Assembly (NCBI GenBank): GCA_006538405.1
Contig: BJKQ01000011.1
Span: 204,001-268,000, forward strand
Direction of reading: 5' to 3'
Origin: Hansfordia pulvinata
Lineage: Eukaryota > Ascomycota > Sordariomycetes > Xylariales
Length of the DNA: 64,000 nt
Program-made: the position numbers and the translations under genes
Notes under the pieces: generated by a model
What the model was told of the DNA's origin: nothing
The model's database searches: none
Seen by the model: only the letters and a program-made list of their open reading frames with translations
In this document: piece after piece, positions 1 to 12,754 of the stretch
Layout: each line of letters begins with the position of its first letter
Position numbering within the stretch: the stretch's first letter is position 1

Positions 1-1587
1 GACGGGCGTGACGGGGCTTCAAGGGGATTCCCGGGGGCGCGTACTCGTACGCCATGAGTGAGATCGCTCTCCCGTCCGCCCGCCCGTATCACGGCATTGA
101 ACTCCGAAACACACCAGTGAGGCTTCGGACGACAGCGGCGCACGGGGGCAGAGGCCTGCCTCTACGGCGCCCGGAGGACCGAGTCTCGGGCCTGCGTTTT
201 GCAGGAGCGCTCCAGGCAGCGTCTGCTCGTGCATGCCACGCACTAACTAGACCGACGATGAGAGAATGACGGGACGGGTGACGGGATGTCGATGGACGTT
301 TTCCATGATTGTAGAAAAGGGTCTTGGCAAAAGTGTTGCAATGTAGTCCAAGCGACGGGGTCACTCGTACTCCAGACAGCTCGGGTGGATCCCCAGGTGG
401 CAGACAACTTCCAGAGGGCATGGCCTGAAGGAGGTACCGGAGTCCCCCCCAACGGATGTATCTGCAGGGGCGCGGGCAGGCCAGAGTTTCTAGTGTTCAC
501 CTCAGGACAAACCACCGCTCGTGCGGTATGGACCCCATTATCGACGCACGTGTACTCTTCTTACTAAATGTACCTGAGTACTGCGCTTTTCTTCGCCCTG
601 TAGCGCAGTGGCCGACCAGAGTAGCCTCGAATCCCCGAACAGGGTGCTTGGTCGTTGGGTCTCAGGCCGATCTGGGCTCGTTGAAAGTACCACTACACGT
701 ATTCTTCCGTGGACCAGCACCATCGAACAACCCAAGCAGCCGGACGACCAGGGGCTACTATTCTCGTCGCCGGCGCTATTGCGAAGGTATTATCGATAGT
801 CCTTTTGGTAGTGTGAATATCTTCAACACCAACTATCGGCGTGTTCACCTATAAGTCTTGGTCACGCCCGACGTAGCGAGACGACCTTGCATATGAAAGT
901 TCAGTACAGGCTCGGTAGCGGGCCTGCGAGTAGCTGCTACGAGAGGTAGATATCTATGTGAGGTAGGTAGACGCCATCGATCCCCTGCCCGCCAGCCGGC
1001 CCGGTTCACGACAGCTCGCCGGCCGCAATTTGAGGGCCAATCTCGCGGTGTCTCTTGCTCTTGGGTTCCCGGCAACGACAGGCCTCGGAAGGAGGGGCCG
1101 CGTGATGGGAACCGAATGCTCGCAAGCCGTCCCAGTCGATCAGCTCGCGGCGCTGAGGGGAAAAGCAGCGTTTACCGGAACCCCAGCTTGCTGCTTGGGC
1201 ACTGGTTGGCTAAAGCATACAAGTAATAACCCGAGTGAGCAAGGGCCGTCAAGACAGATGCCGGAAAACGAACAACCAAGTTGTTGGACCTCGCAGCGGC
1301 TGATCATCTCTGGTCGGGAGTCTGATCAGGCTCGAAGGCGGCAACCTGTCCCGCCCCACACAAACCCATGAACGGGAAACTCGCAGTCAACACCAAGTCC
1401 AACACCCCCACACCTCTCGCAATCCCTCCGTCTCAATTTCCGAGCATTGGCAGGAGCCGGCTCATTTTGGTATCTGATGACACTCGTAGCCATCCTTGGA
1501 CGGGACACTCGTACCATCGATGGATTGACGTCACGAGAAACCGCCCTACCACAGTGCTCTTCAAGCTGCCATAAATCAGAATAAGGA

Positions 1588-1607
1588 TACGAGTACTTGT
1601 ACTCGTA
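1588..1607. repeat. Near-perfect 20-base palindrome of the TACGAGTAC family
   Basis: The arms TACGAGTAC and GTACTCGTA are exact reverse complements separated by TT. It is the clearest paired example of a word that recurs singly across the spacers. No gene lies nearby, so its role is unknown. Confidence 0.8.
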
Positions 1608-2446
1608 GAATCAGTCACGTTACATAAGCCACCCAGCCGAGAAAGGGCGTCATTGCATCCGGGCGGCTCGAGTACGGAGGCAGGCGCCGAGATTTAAGAA
1701 AGACGCGACCTTATTAAAGGAGTCGCCCGAGTGCTTTTGGAGCCCGTAACCCGGCCTTCGCGCTGCCCTCCCGTGGACGCACCCGACCTACCAATTTGCA
1801 CCCCTGCACATGTGGCACCGTCCCTGACATGATGCAGGGGCCTTTGGCGCGGTCAAGCCCGTAAGTGCAAGTACTTGAGGGTGTACCGCTACCGTCGACG
1901 TACTCGTAAGCGGCTTGGGTACTCGCACACGTTCATGGTCTTAACCCCCCTCTTCCGCTCAAGCGACGGAGTAGAAAGGCGCGGCTGCGGCCAGAGGCGA
2001 GAGTCGGCAGCACACGTTCAGTGACGATGAATCTCGCAGCCGATGCTGGGACCAAACCACGATCACCCTGCGGCTGTTCAATATTCTCTTCTTTCTTTTG
2101 CCCGAGAACATGCCCCCTCTTACGCAGTAGACCTGCACATCTCCATAATTGCTGGCCCTGGCCCCCGCTTCCCGCCTCGGTCGAGCACGATACTGGGGAT
2201 AGACGACGAGTGCCGTTGACTGCGAGACTGGATGCCTCTGCCGGGCCTTTTGGGGGTACTCGCGCGAAGAGCAGCGAGTCCCTTGTTTTCGGGGCCCTTC
2301 GCTGCTGTTCACTCACCGCCACGCATACTCATGCAAAGGCTCCCCGTCGACCCCAGTAGCGAGCTCACAGCCTACGCCGACATGTTCAGAGATGTAGTTT
2401 CGTGAGGTTTCCGCGGATAGCCCGTCGAGATTCATCGTGATTCTAT

Positions 2447-2500
2447 CTACGGGCGGTACTCTACGGGCGGTACTCTACGGGCGGTACTCTACGGGCGGTA
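2447..2500. repeat. 14-base tandem repeat, about four copies
   Basis: The unit CTACGGGCGGTACT occurs three times in full and then as a 12-base partial copy, with no mismatch by eye. Perfect copies suggest recent replication-slippage expansion. It lies in non-coding DNA. A related word, TCTACGGGC, occurs twice just upstream of the secreted-protein gene near 19,964-19,992, possibly by chance. Confidence 0.9.
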
Positions 2501-3747
2501 CATGAGCGAGAACGAGTGCACACGAGTAGGGGCCCACCCACGCTGACATCCTTGCCCACCGGGAGGCTTGCGCCGCAGATGGGTCCGCGCGCCGCGCGCG
2601 TGGATCCGCCCGCTCTTCAGCCCCCGGCCACCCTCATCCACCAGCAGCTCCCGACAGACAGCGAGCAAGCAAAGCACAACCACCTGCCTGCCTGCCTTTT
2701 GGCCGCGTTGGTTCCAGAGATGCTGCAACACAGTTAAGCACCAAGTCGCCCAAGCACACACTTCCGAGTGAGTACTCGCATACGCACCAATCAAGTGGAT
2801 AGCAGCAGTCGCTGGCTCGGTCAGTGTATTTACATGTACCTGGTAGTTGCCTGTGATCGGGTAGCAGAGTCAGTACCTGAGGTATCTAGCTACCACTGCA
2901 GGTGCATGCAGTATCCGTACCTTCATGATGGTCGCGCTGTGCTCGGATCACTGGTAGGTGTTTAGCTGGTAGGCAGGTACTAGTTATGAGAAGTAAGTAC
3001 CTTATACGGGCGTGAGTACTCTTAAGTACCTATCTAAAGTCGCAGGGACGCTACACAAGTCAGACCACAGGAACAGGGCCGATGGCGGGAGCACAACAGT
3101 GCCTCCTTTCTATTCCGGCGCCCACGCCCGCCCAACCACCTCGCCCGCCGCACCTGGCCTTGCCCGCTTCGGGCGGCGTCCATGCTTCCTTCGCCTGTTG
3201 CCGGACTTCCTTTGGCGCCGTCGACGTTGTTGGCGTCTGCGAGATCGACCCGTGACAGCCTCGGTAGAGAGCGCAGGTGTGGCGGGGAGACTTCTGGCAT
3301 CTCCATCTCCATCTCCATCTCATCAATAATCCTCCCAGCCTCCGCCCAGCCCTGGCAAGCAGACCCAGCCCCCCTTCTCCAGAGAGGACACGGTCATCTC
3401 GTCGCCCCCCCCCCCGTTGGCACTCTCGAGGCCCGGTGCCGCGCTTCCTCCTGGTTGGAGATGGATTCTGACGTGCTTCTGGTGAGCTTTCCGGGGCGCC
3501 CTGCAGGTTCAACATCCTCGCGCTCACTTTTCGGCGTCGCAGGCCGGGATCCGCATGCTGTCATCCGGCGCCGTCCAGCGATGTGCGAAGTGCTCAGGGC
3601 AGGTCCGACACTCGATGTATCATCGGCCTGCGAGGAAGACTTGAACTTTCGAGCACGAGTATACGGATGATAGTCAGTTCTCACACAGATTTCGCCGGGC
3701 TATCTGCACGAGCATGTATGTCGTGCTGCCGGACGCGCGAAAGGAGA

Positions 3748-3764
3748 GGGGGGGGGGGGGGGGG
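3748..3764. repeat. Poly-G tract (17)
   Basis: An uninterrupted run of 17 G. Comparable runs occur at 13,394-13,408 (15 G, inside an intron) and 17,571-17,588 (18 C). Exact lengths of such runs are rarely reliable in assemblies. Confidence 0.8.
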
Positions 3765-4488
3765 CAGTGGATCGTATCTATGGGTACCACTTACCTATCT
3801 AACGCATTGTTATCGGTGAGAGTTCGTCCCTGGTCGACTTCGGGTACAGCGACGAGTAACAACTACTCGCACTCAAACGATGCATCCTGTCAGGTTAGGT
3901 ACCTGTGTGGTATGGGGCACGCCAACCGAGCGCACGAGCCGCTTCGCGGGCTGACAACCGGCGGCCACATGCACACCAGCATACTCGTACCATTCTAGCA
4001 GAGCAGGAGTGGCACGCTCCCAGGGCGCGCGGGACGGAGAGTTGTCGAGCAGTCCATGCGGCGGGAACGTGCTCTTGAGATGGTGCCTTGTGCCTGTGCC
4101 TGTGCTTGTAGGCACGGATCAGTACACCTCTAGGACCTCGTACCTGGCTGATGACTGAGGTGTCGTTTGCGTCGTGTCTGTGCTTGGGAGCGGCGCTTCT
4201 TCGTCTTGCGGAGTAGTCCTCGGTACTCGTACGGGTGAGGGAGTGCTCGCATCCATCCAGGTCTCTTTTCCCAGCCTACCCTTTCTGCTGGCCAGGTGTC
4301 TTGCTCACCGGCCCTCTTGGTGCTCCGTCCCCGTGCGGTGGTCAGTGGACCATCAGTTCCTGTGTCTTTCCGGGTAAAGCAGAACAGAGCCCAATGTCAA
4401 CACAGGGACGAGGCGCCGCCAGAGACACAGAGGAGGTTGAAGGGGCTGGGGCAGGTGAGCGCACGAGGTACATGCTGGTACACACATA

Positions 4489-4512
4489 AGGTACCTATTC
4501 AGATAGGTACCT
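4489..4512. repeat. Inverted repeat AGGTACCTAT / ATAGGTACCT
   Basis: Ten-base arms are separated by TCAG. It belongs to the GGTACC-centred word family that recurs at 15,809-15,820 and 28,661-28,680. All three are in non-coding DNA (spacer, intron, upstream leader). Confidence 0.7.
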
Positions 4513-5579
4513 ATATGTAGGTATCGAGAGAGAACGTCCACGGTGGGAGGGGTCTGAGAAAAGGAGTACTCGTAAGTACGAGTGCCCGAGGCACTGTCCC
4601 ACTCACTTACATCGACTCGCTCTCTATGGGGCCGGTCTACTTGTATCCCAGCCACATGCACGTTGAGTGCGCGAACCCGTACATGATTTCCACCTCCGGC
4701 ACGTTCACATATCCGACCCCATCACCATCGTCGGGCATTGCCCTGTGGTCGGCCCTTTGGTAGTAGACTCCATTGAAAACACAGGCTACGGTGCTAGGAC
4801 CACGGGGAAGTCGATTATCGAACTCTTGCTTGGGAATTGTAAGGAAAGTAAGGTAAGTAGGCACGGTAGGTAGACACCCGGATATATGTATTTGTAGGTA
4901 CTCTATTGCGAGGTCTGCTTCTGGGAGAAGAAGAGAGATGTATGAGTATCTACTGTCGACGTATCGCCGCCATGGTAAGCATGTATCGGTACATTTTTGA
5001 ATCGTCACCACGACCGTCCGTCCCATCACGAACATTCATGATACGCCCGACTGACGTGGGCCCTGGCCCGCCCGCCGCTAAGGGGCACCCTCGTCTGCAG
5101 GTTAGCCCAGTCCATCTGCGAGGCACCGATTGCAGGTACGCATGAAGGACAGGTACCTGCCCGACTCTCGTACCCCAGCCCCAAGGGGAGCCCTGGCCCA
5201 GATATTCGCCCAGGTCTCGCGCCCAGCATTCTCCCGCATGTATTCGCCCACCCATCGCCACCAACCCCCGTCTTGGTCCGCCCAATTTACGTTCGCCCTC
5301 ATTCCCACCTCCTGCTGGGCGACTGATTCCGCGCCGCAACACCCATCAATCCCCCCAGCCGACCTGCTGTCCTTCATCGCGCTCCCCTTTTCGCCCGGCA
5401 AGGGACCACCAGCCGACCCATACCACCACCCGAGCCCGCCCCCAGTGTCGCCTTGTCGCCGGCCACCCATCGCACCCAGCCAGGCCGCCGCTCCCTCTCT
5501 GCTGCACGAACCAAGAATCCCAGGTAACCACATCACCGACCTCCCAGCCAAGCCGCAACATACCTGGACATAGCCTAAT

Positions 5580-6159
5580 TTGCGCCCCCCTTCCAGCTCG
5601 ATACCGCCGCCCGGGACTCAACTCACTCATCAATGTTGCTAGCCTTCCCGTCATCGCGGCCCCGGTTCTTTTCTGTCCCAGCCATCTCTGACTTCGACCC
5701 ACCCTCCTCGCCCCCGTCGCCATTCTTGCCATCGTGGCCCTCGTTGTCACCACTCTCAACCTCATCCTCACCCACGCCCTCGCCCTCGCCCTCGCCTTCG
5801 CCTTCGCCTTCGCCTTCGCCTTCGCCTTCGCTCTCACCACCCTGGGTGCTGTGATACCTGGCCCTCCCTCATCTAGCCGGCGCCTCTGCCATCCCGACTC
5901 GCCGCCCGGCCCTTTTCGTTCTGTGTTAGTCTGGAGCCTGCGCTGCGCCGCGCCGAGTCTCTGCTGACTTCGCACCCTCATGGTCAAGCCCCAGTCGCTC
6001 TTCTGCACCTCGGCGCTGGCTACCCACGTCTTTCTGTCTCCTCATCCTTGTTAGACGTCGCTCGCTTTACCGCTCCCTATCTCGACCTTTGCGCCTCTCG
6101 TCAACCCGCTCTGCAGCGAAATCCCGCGCCAACAATAGGCCATTTGGCCCGCCGTCGCC
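5580..6159 (+). promoter_or_regulatory. Pyrimidine-rich leader upstream of the Tea1-like gene
   Basis: The 580 bases before the start codon are strongly C/T-biased on the + strand, as is common for fungal core promoters and 5' untranslated leaders. They contain a GCC(C/T)TC hexamer array at about 5776-5832. I see no obvious TATA box and no upstream reading frame that looks translated. The promoter assignment rests on position and composition only. Confidence 0.45.
5776..5832 (+). repeat. Hexamer array GCC(C/T)TC, about nine units
   Basis: Repeated GCCCTC then GCCTTC units in the leader of the Tea1-like gene. The antisense strand reads as alternating Lys/Arg-Ala, which creates a spurious 220-codon open frame. 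No independent evidence supports coding. Confidence 0.8.
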
Positions 6160-9100
6160 ATGGCGTTTCTTTTCAAATCCAAGAAGAACCAGGACAGGAA
6201 TCTGTCCAGTCGAGAGGGCCCTCCTGTGTCCCATCCCAACGCGCGCGCAGCGCGGGATGAGAAGAACGGCTCTCGCTCCACCCCGACTGGCAGTCTCAAC
6301 TCCTTCGACGAGGGCAGCCCCGGAAAAGACCCCGAGAAGCAGCCCATTGTCAGACGTGGCACTGATCCGGTTCAACCACAACAAGTTGCGCCCCAATCAC
6401 AGCCGCAGCCTCACCCGGCGCAGCAAGTCAGCTCGCCGCCGGCTCAGGCGCCGCAGTCACAGCAACAGTCCTCGTCAACCGACCTGCCCGTGAGTTTCCC
6501 TGCCGAAGCCCGCCTCCTGTCGCGCGTGCAAACACTGACTTCTTCAGCTTCGCAATGGTCCGCCCCCGGCAAACCCTAACGCCAGTCTGTACCCATGGTC
6601 GACGCGCAGGCTGGCATTCACGTCCAACATTCCCAGCCCATTTCCTCGCTATGGCGCTGCCGTCAATTCCGTCTCCTCCAAGGAGGGCGACATCTACATC
6701 ATGGGGGTCTCATCAACAGCTTTACCGTGAAAGGCGACCTCTGGATGGTCGAAGCTGGCGGTAACATGACCTGTTACCCTCTGGCCACGACTGCTGAGGG
6801 GCCCGGGCCTAGAGTAGGGCATTCCTCACTCCTGGTGGGCAACGCCTTCATCGTGTACGGAGGAGACACCAAGATCGACGAGTCCGATGTGCTCGATGAG
6901 ACACTCTACCTGCTGAATACCTGTAAGACAATACGGCTCTCCCTTTCGCGCGAAGGATGTACTGACATGGCGCAGCAACACGACAGTGGTCGCGCGCTCT
7001 GCCTTCGGCACCTCGCCCCTCTGGCCGCTATGGGCATTCGCTCAATATCGTTGGCTCCAAGATTTACATCTTCGGTGGCCAAGTCGAGGGGGTTTTCATG
7101 AACGACCTCGCGGCTTTCGACTTGAACCAGCTCCAGATGCCCAACAATCGATGGGAAATGATCCAAAAGAACTCGGACAGCCAGGCTCAAACCAAGCAGC
7201 CTCCGGCCAGGACTAATCATTCCGTCATCACATATAATGACAAGCTATATCTGTGAGTCTCCGGCTGCCAACCCCTAGTCCTACCATGATTCTGACCATC
7301 GCAGATTCGGAGGTACCAATGGCGTTGAGTGGTTCAACGACGTGTGGTGCTTCGACCCTACCCTTTCCCAGTGGTCCCAGCTCGACTGCATGGGCTATAT
7401 TCCTGTGCCTCGTGAGGGACATGGGGCTTGTCTGGTAGACGATGTCATGTATACCTTTGGCGGACGCAACAAAGATGGCGCCGATCTGGGCGACCTGGCC
7501 GCGTTCCGAATCTCCTCACAGCGTTGGTATACTTTTCAGAACATGGGCCCGTCACCGTCGCCCCGATCCGGTCACAGCATGACGACTGTCGGCAAGTCGG
7601 TTGTTGTCGTTGGTGGTGAGCCTAGTACGGCCACGAACCAGGTCAACGACCTGTCGGTTGTCTACGTTTTGGACACCACGAAGATTAGATACCCCAACGA
7701 TGCGCAGATACAATCCACCACACAGAAGCTGCAGCAAGCCCGTCGCCCGAGTACCGAGACCCCGCCAGCAGCCGGGCCCTACAGTCGTCCCGGGTCTGCT
7801 CGCGATCGCGACGGCTCGAACCCACCCGGAAACCGAGTTGCTGGCGGTCCTGCCGCCCAGGGAAGCCCGAAACACCCCCGAACGGAACAACCGAGGGCCA
7901 TGGACCTCCTCTGAGCAACGGCATTTCAAAGCTCCCCAGAGCGGCCGGTTCAGCTCCACCATCGGGCCCCCCGCCGCAAGGACCTCCGCCACCCGGGCAG
8001 GCCCCTAAGCCCAACGTTAATCCGAATCGATCCAGGAACACGTCGATGGATCGCACACATCCAGCCGACAGAAACACCTCCATTGACCGGATCGAGAGGG
8101 ATGCTTCGGGCCAGGGCTCGCCCAAGGAAGATACCGTCAACGGCCGGCGTACCCCAACCCAAGTCCAGGCCCGCAATACGCCAAAGCCAGAGTCTGCAAC
8201 GGTCGAAACGGTGACTGCCGATCCTCCGAGACCCGCCCAGTCTCGCCAAGCTCGTGGCCAAAGCTCGATAGACAGCAACAACGAACCTGCCATCAAGGCG
8301 ACCGCCGCCAACCTGACGAGAGCCGCTTCCCCACCACCGCCGACGCGACAGGCCAGCAACAGCAACCCATTGTCTCGGCGAGGATCTAACCGGAATTCCC
8401 AGACTGTGGCGTTGCTGAAGGAGCTCGACTCGGCACGAACTAGAAATGCGTGGTATGCCTCGGAGCTTGAACTAGCCCGCAAATCTGGCTACGTCAACAC
8501 GTCCACGTCGAGCCCGGCTCTCGAGGGTCGGAGTACCGAGACGTTTGATGACGATGACAAGCCTCTTGTTGAGGCACTATTGGCCATGCGACAGGAGCTA
8601 GCCAGTGTGCAGTCATCTGTCGACAAGCAAACAGTGCTGGCCTCCAAGCAGATAGCCGAGGCGGAGAAGCAGCGCGACGTTGCCATCCGTGAGGCTGTTT
8701 ACGCCAAGGCGAAGCTGGCTGGCCACAATGGCAGCGCCTCGAGCACGCCGCAGATAGATAACGCCAGGGACGCAGATGGGAATGATCGTTCCAACGAGCT
8801 GAGTCGCAAGCTCGCGACCGCTATCAACCTTCAAAAAGATCTTCAGAGCGGCCTAACCCGGGCTCACTCCGAACTGGAGGCCGAGAAGCGCGCGAGACAA
8901 CTGTCAGACGACACAGCCACTGCCGCACACAAACGCATGAGCGATCTCGAGAGTTACAAGCAACGAACTACTGCCGAACTGGAGCGTCTCAAAAGTGAGC
9001 TTCACATGGCCCAGCGCGAAGCGCGAGAGAAGTCTATCGCTGCCACCGACGCGTCCTCGGCTTTGCAGCTCCTCACGATCGAGAAGGACGAGCTGGAGGT

Positions 9101-10778
9101 CAAGTACAATAGCGTGTCCGGCAACGATGAAGCCAGTCAGACGCTCGACTCCCTGCGAGCCGCCGTGGCTTCTTCGAACGACATGAGAAGCCACCTCGAG
9201 CGCAAAGTGGAGGAAGAGCGGACTCAGCGTGAGGCTATCGAGGCCCAGCTGAACCAGCTTCGCTCCGAGCACGAGGCGCGAAATGCGGAATTAACTTCGG
9301 TTGCGCAGAAGCTTCGAGAGGCACAGGAGCTCGTCGAGCATCACGCTGCCGAGGCCCGCACTCACAGAGAAGCAGTCCTCAGCGGCCTCGACAAGGTTAC
9401 CAAGGACAACAGCAAGTCAGGCAAAGCAGACGCCGAACGAGTCATTGCCCTTCAAAGCCAGCTTGCCGCCAGCAAGGAACTCGTAATCAAATATCAGAGC
9501 GAAGCCGATTCGGCCGCGGATCGTCTTCGTACCGCCGAGGAGCGCATTGCCGGTTTGGAATCTTACCAGGAGCAGTCGAGCAGAGAAGGAGTTACGGTCC
9601 GCAGACAACTGCAGTCTGCCCTCAAAGACACGCAATCTCTTCAGGCACTCAACTCGGACCTGCGTCACCAACTGCAAAACCAGCAGCTCGAGTCCAACGC
9701 CATTTCAGTTCAGCACAACACTCTCAAGGACATTCTCAGTGAGAGGGGCATCAGCCCGAACGGTCTTACCCGTGCGCGCGGCCTGGCAGGGTCCCGCACA
9801 GACTCTCCCGACCAAGCTCGTGCTGCTGACCTCGAGAAGCAACTCGCGCAGGCTGTTGCCGCTCACGAGGAAACTAAGCAGGCGTTTTCGGTGCAGGCGA
9901 ACGAGGCTGACGAAGCGTACCGAGAGCGGGTCGTGCAGCTCGAGAATGATTACCAGTCTGCCGTGCATTACGTCAAGGGGACCGAGAAGATGCTCAAGAA
10001 GATGAAGGAGGAGCTCTCGCGGTACAAGGCCGACAACGCTCGTCTCAAGACTGAGAACATTGAGCTTGAGGATCGCGCCGGCGCCGCCAGCAACGACAGC
10101 TCCTCGTCTGAATGGCAGGCTGAGCGCTCATCGCTTTTGTCCAAGATTGAAACGCTTGAGCATAGTGTTCAGGCTTCGGCCGCGCATCTCGACCAGCAGA
10201 TGTCCGAAGTGCGACATGAACTTGCCACTGCCAGGCAAGAGCGGGATAATGCGACCAAGGCCAAGACTGAATCCGAGACACAGCTGGTCACCAAGGAGAG
10301 TGAACTATTGCAGATCCAGCAAGAAAACTCGCTTTTGGAGAAGCGTGCGCAAGACGCCGAGCAAAAAGTCAGTCTGCTTCTGGACCAGGTCGAAAACTCA
10401 GTCGACACTTACAGACGCCAGAGCCGTCGCATGAGTGAGCAAGCAGCAGCTCATCCCAACGCTGTCAACGGTCTGGGGCATAACCGACAAGACAGCTCCG
10501 AAGCGGAGAGTCTCTACGGCGGCATGAGCAACAGAGACAGCCAGGCTTTGGACAATCTGGCAAGCGAGCTTGACATGTTAAGGTCTCACTGGGAGGCGAC
10601 GAGCAAAAACTATCGTCTGTCGACGAATTTCGATTTCGAGGCCGGCACTGGCAGAAAAGACTCCGACACGACAAACGTTGCCGGGCTGAGTGAGAGCCTG
10701 GCAGATTGGCGAAAGCGCCTTGACCATGAGGAGGAGCACAGCAAGACCCCTGGCCCAAAGGGCAACCAGGGGATCTAA
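6160..10778 (+). CDS. teaA: Kelch-repeat/coiled-coil cell-end marker, Tea1/TeaA-like
   Basis: A cell-end polarity marker of the Tea1 family, which rides microtubule plus ends to hyphal tips and positions growth. The apparent exons are 6160-6489, 6548-6922, 6976-7252 and 7305-10778, with GT-AG introns of 58, 53 and 52 bases. The product is about 1485 residues. Residues 1-110 are a Q/P/S-rich head, and about 120-465 hold six or so Kelch blades with repeated GG pairs and motifs such as YGHSLNIVGSKIYIFGG. After a Pro-rich linker comes a long coiled coil from about residue 700, opening with the conserved KELDSARTRNAWYASELELA. Two reading-frame breaks occur, at the G run 6703-6707 and at about 7860-7862. 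Each needs one extra base, and the protein on both sides is clearly family sequence, so I treat the gene as intact in the organism. The start is the first ATG, in a good fungal context (GCCATGGCG). Confidence 0.9.
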
Positions 10779-12754
10779 CGAAGAGAAGAAAAGCGATCTT
10801 TGGTGGGGCAGTTGCTGGACAACAAACAACAAGCAACGCAACGAAGCATCCACGATGTGTGACTTTTATGATACAGATACCCTTTTGTGCATTTCGCAAA
10901 TGTACTATCATGGACGGGAACGTGGACGACGAAACGTGCCTGTTAGCTTTTTTTTTCGCCTGTCTGTTGGCGGTCGTCTTACATTTTTTCTTCTCCAGCA
11001 CACGACAGATTCGTGTCAGGATTGTACGCTTGTTTCTGGCCTTTGGGGAGGGGTCGATACTATTCTCTCCATATTCCTCACCTTACATTTGCGCGAACGG
11101 GTTGTCGAAGCTTGGGTGTCTTGACTTTGAATTTGTTTTGTTAGGCTTCACCATCCTGATAAGGATGGGTATTGGTTTTAGTCATTTGAAATGGACAGAT
11201 ATCTCACACTCTGCGGGTCCTGATGACAGAATGTGATGTCCTCTGCATTGTCGAAGGCCAACGAAGCGGCGGAGCAGTTAGCGAAGGAAGGAACTGCGCA
11301 GGTCCCGCAGAAAGGGCCCTATTTCATAGGTTGAATGTCACCTTAAAGAACAGGTAAGACTGGAGTCCAGACAGTGGTAGCAAGAACAAGGAGAGTTCAG
11401 ATGAAAGGACACAGACTGGCCTTCGGTGACTCTACCGCAGCTGGTTGGTTTCCGAACATACACTCTAAATAGGCTCCTGGCACCAAGGAGCGGACAGCGC
11501 GATCTTACTAACAACATGAATGCCTCTACCACATGGACTCTAGAAACTACTCTGGCTATAGGGAGCGAAAAGCACCTTAGCGTATCTTCGCGTGCCGGAG
11601 GCTGCTGGGTAACAGACGCCGCTGAGGCACGCGGCTCGGGCAGCCTTTAAGACGTGTTTCTAAGAGACCACGGTGCGAAGGGGGCTCTTTCTATGGAGCG
11701 GGGTAGCTCCTTTATAAAGATATGTTTTGAATAAGACAGGAGCAGTTTTACTAGCTAGCGACCTAACAAGGCTCCCGCAACCGCGTCGATGGGCGCGTGC
11801 GCGGCCAGAAATATGTGATAGCGATTTCTCTAAGACCCTGCGATTTGTGGCACTGGGAGGCGTGGCAGGCTCCAACGGGATTGAAACACATAATGAATCT
11901 AATCATATGATCAATAAGTTGATTTATGACTACCTGCGTATGACGAAGCCTCACTCATTGGATACCATGCTAAGCGGCACCTGCTTAAGAATCGAGGGCG
12001 CCGCTATGGGACCATACGCCAGTTGAAGTCAGATAGCCATTCGCCTCCATTTCGGCGAGCTCAAGGGTGGTCGGCGAATGTATGAACGATGGAAGAGCTA
12101 ATGACAAACATCTACAACCGGGAAAACGTTGGTCTTCACGGCCAACGAGACGCTTAAAATTACGTATACATCAACCAAAATAAGCCCTCTCCCCACGTAA
12201 CTTGCGAACGTGATCCCAGACGAAGGGAAGCTTCCCGGGCGACGCTCATCAGAGGTGGGCGCGGACCCGCGGCCAACGCGCCTCGCCCTCGCCTCCTCGT
12301 ACACAGGGGCTCGCGCCTTTATCGCCTCGGCGCCGTGCCCGTCAGTACGTAGCACCGGGGGCCCCATGCCCCATGATCCTTACCGGCCCTACCTCAATTA
12401 AGGGGGCGGGATCTCCAGCGTCGCCGACGCCCTCCACATCGGCACGTCGTGGCGTGGTACCGTTATCGCTTACACACATTCTATGAGAAAGATGAGAGCC
12501 AAAGATAAAGGGGGATTCCTGAAACGACGCCGCTGGCCCGACGAGAAGAGCCAGAGGGGGCGACGCTCGAGCCTGGGCTGCTGCCGGTATGCGGGCGCGA
12601 GGTCGACCGCTCTTCAACGGGACAAGCAGTGGCTTTTCCTTCCGCTGTCTCCCCTCCTGGTCCTCCCTCCACCTTCTTCCCTCTCCTCCCCCCCTGCCCA
12701 CTCCACGCTCCCCTGCGGCTGCCGCGGCTGCTGTTGCCACTACTAACTGCCTGG
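10779..12754. other. Spacer between Tea1-like gene and the minus-strand membrane-protein gene
   Basis: The first few hundred bases are probably 3' untranslated sequence of the Tea1-like gene and the last part is the 3' side of the minus-strand gene, so the two are convergent. A slightly more AT-rich patch at about 11,700-12,020 has an open frame of 99 codons that I do not recognise. Nothing else stands out. Confidence 0.5.

Larger units (their letters stand above)
1..5580. other. Gene-free spacer with dispersed short palindromes
   Basis: I see no convincing coding region here. The open frames are short, overlap on both strands, and have no recognisable domain or fungal codon pattern. The stretch holds many copies of GTACTCGTAC-like words (for example near 40, 1588, 1899, 3985, 4205 and 4565), a 14-base tandem array at 2447-2500, a CATCTC array near 3298-3325 and a 17-base G run at 3748-3764. 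Base composition stays GC-rich, so there is no AT-rich RIP island. A remnant of a transposon too decayed to recognise cannot be excluded. Confidence 0.6.

Noticed and set aside
5346..6008. 220-codon minus-strand open frame with alternating Lys-Ala
   Set aside because: Antisense of the hexamer repeat in the Tea1-like leader; low complexity and no domain.
11727..12026. Possible transposon remnant, 99 codons
   Set aside because: Slightly AT-richer than its surroundings but no transposase or reverse-transcriptase motif, no terminal repeats and no clear C-to-T decay.
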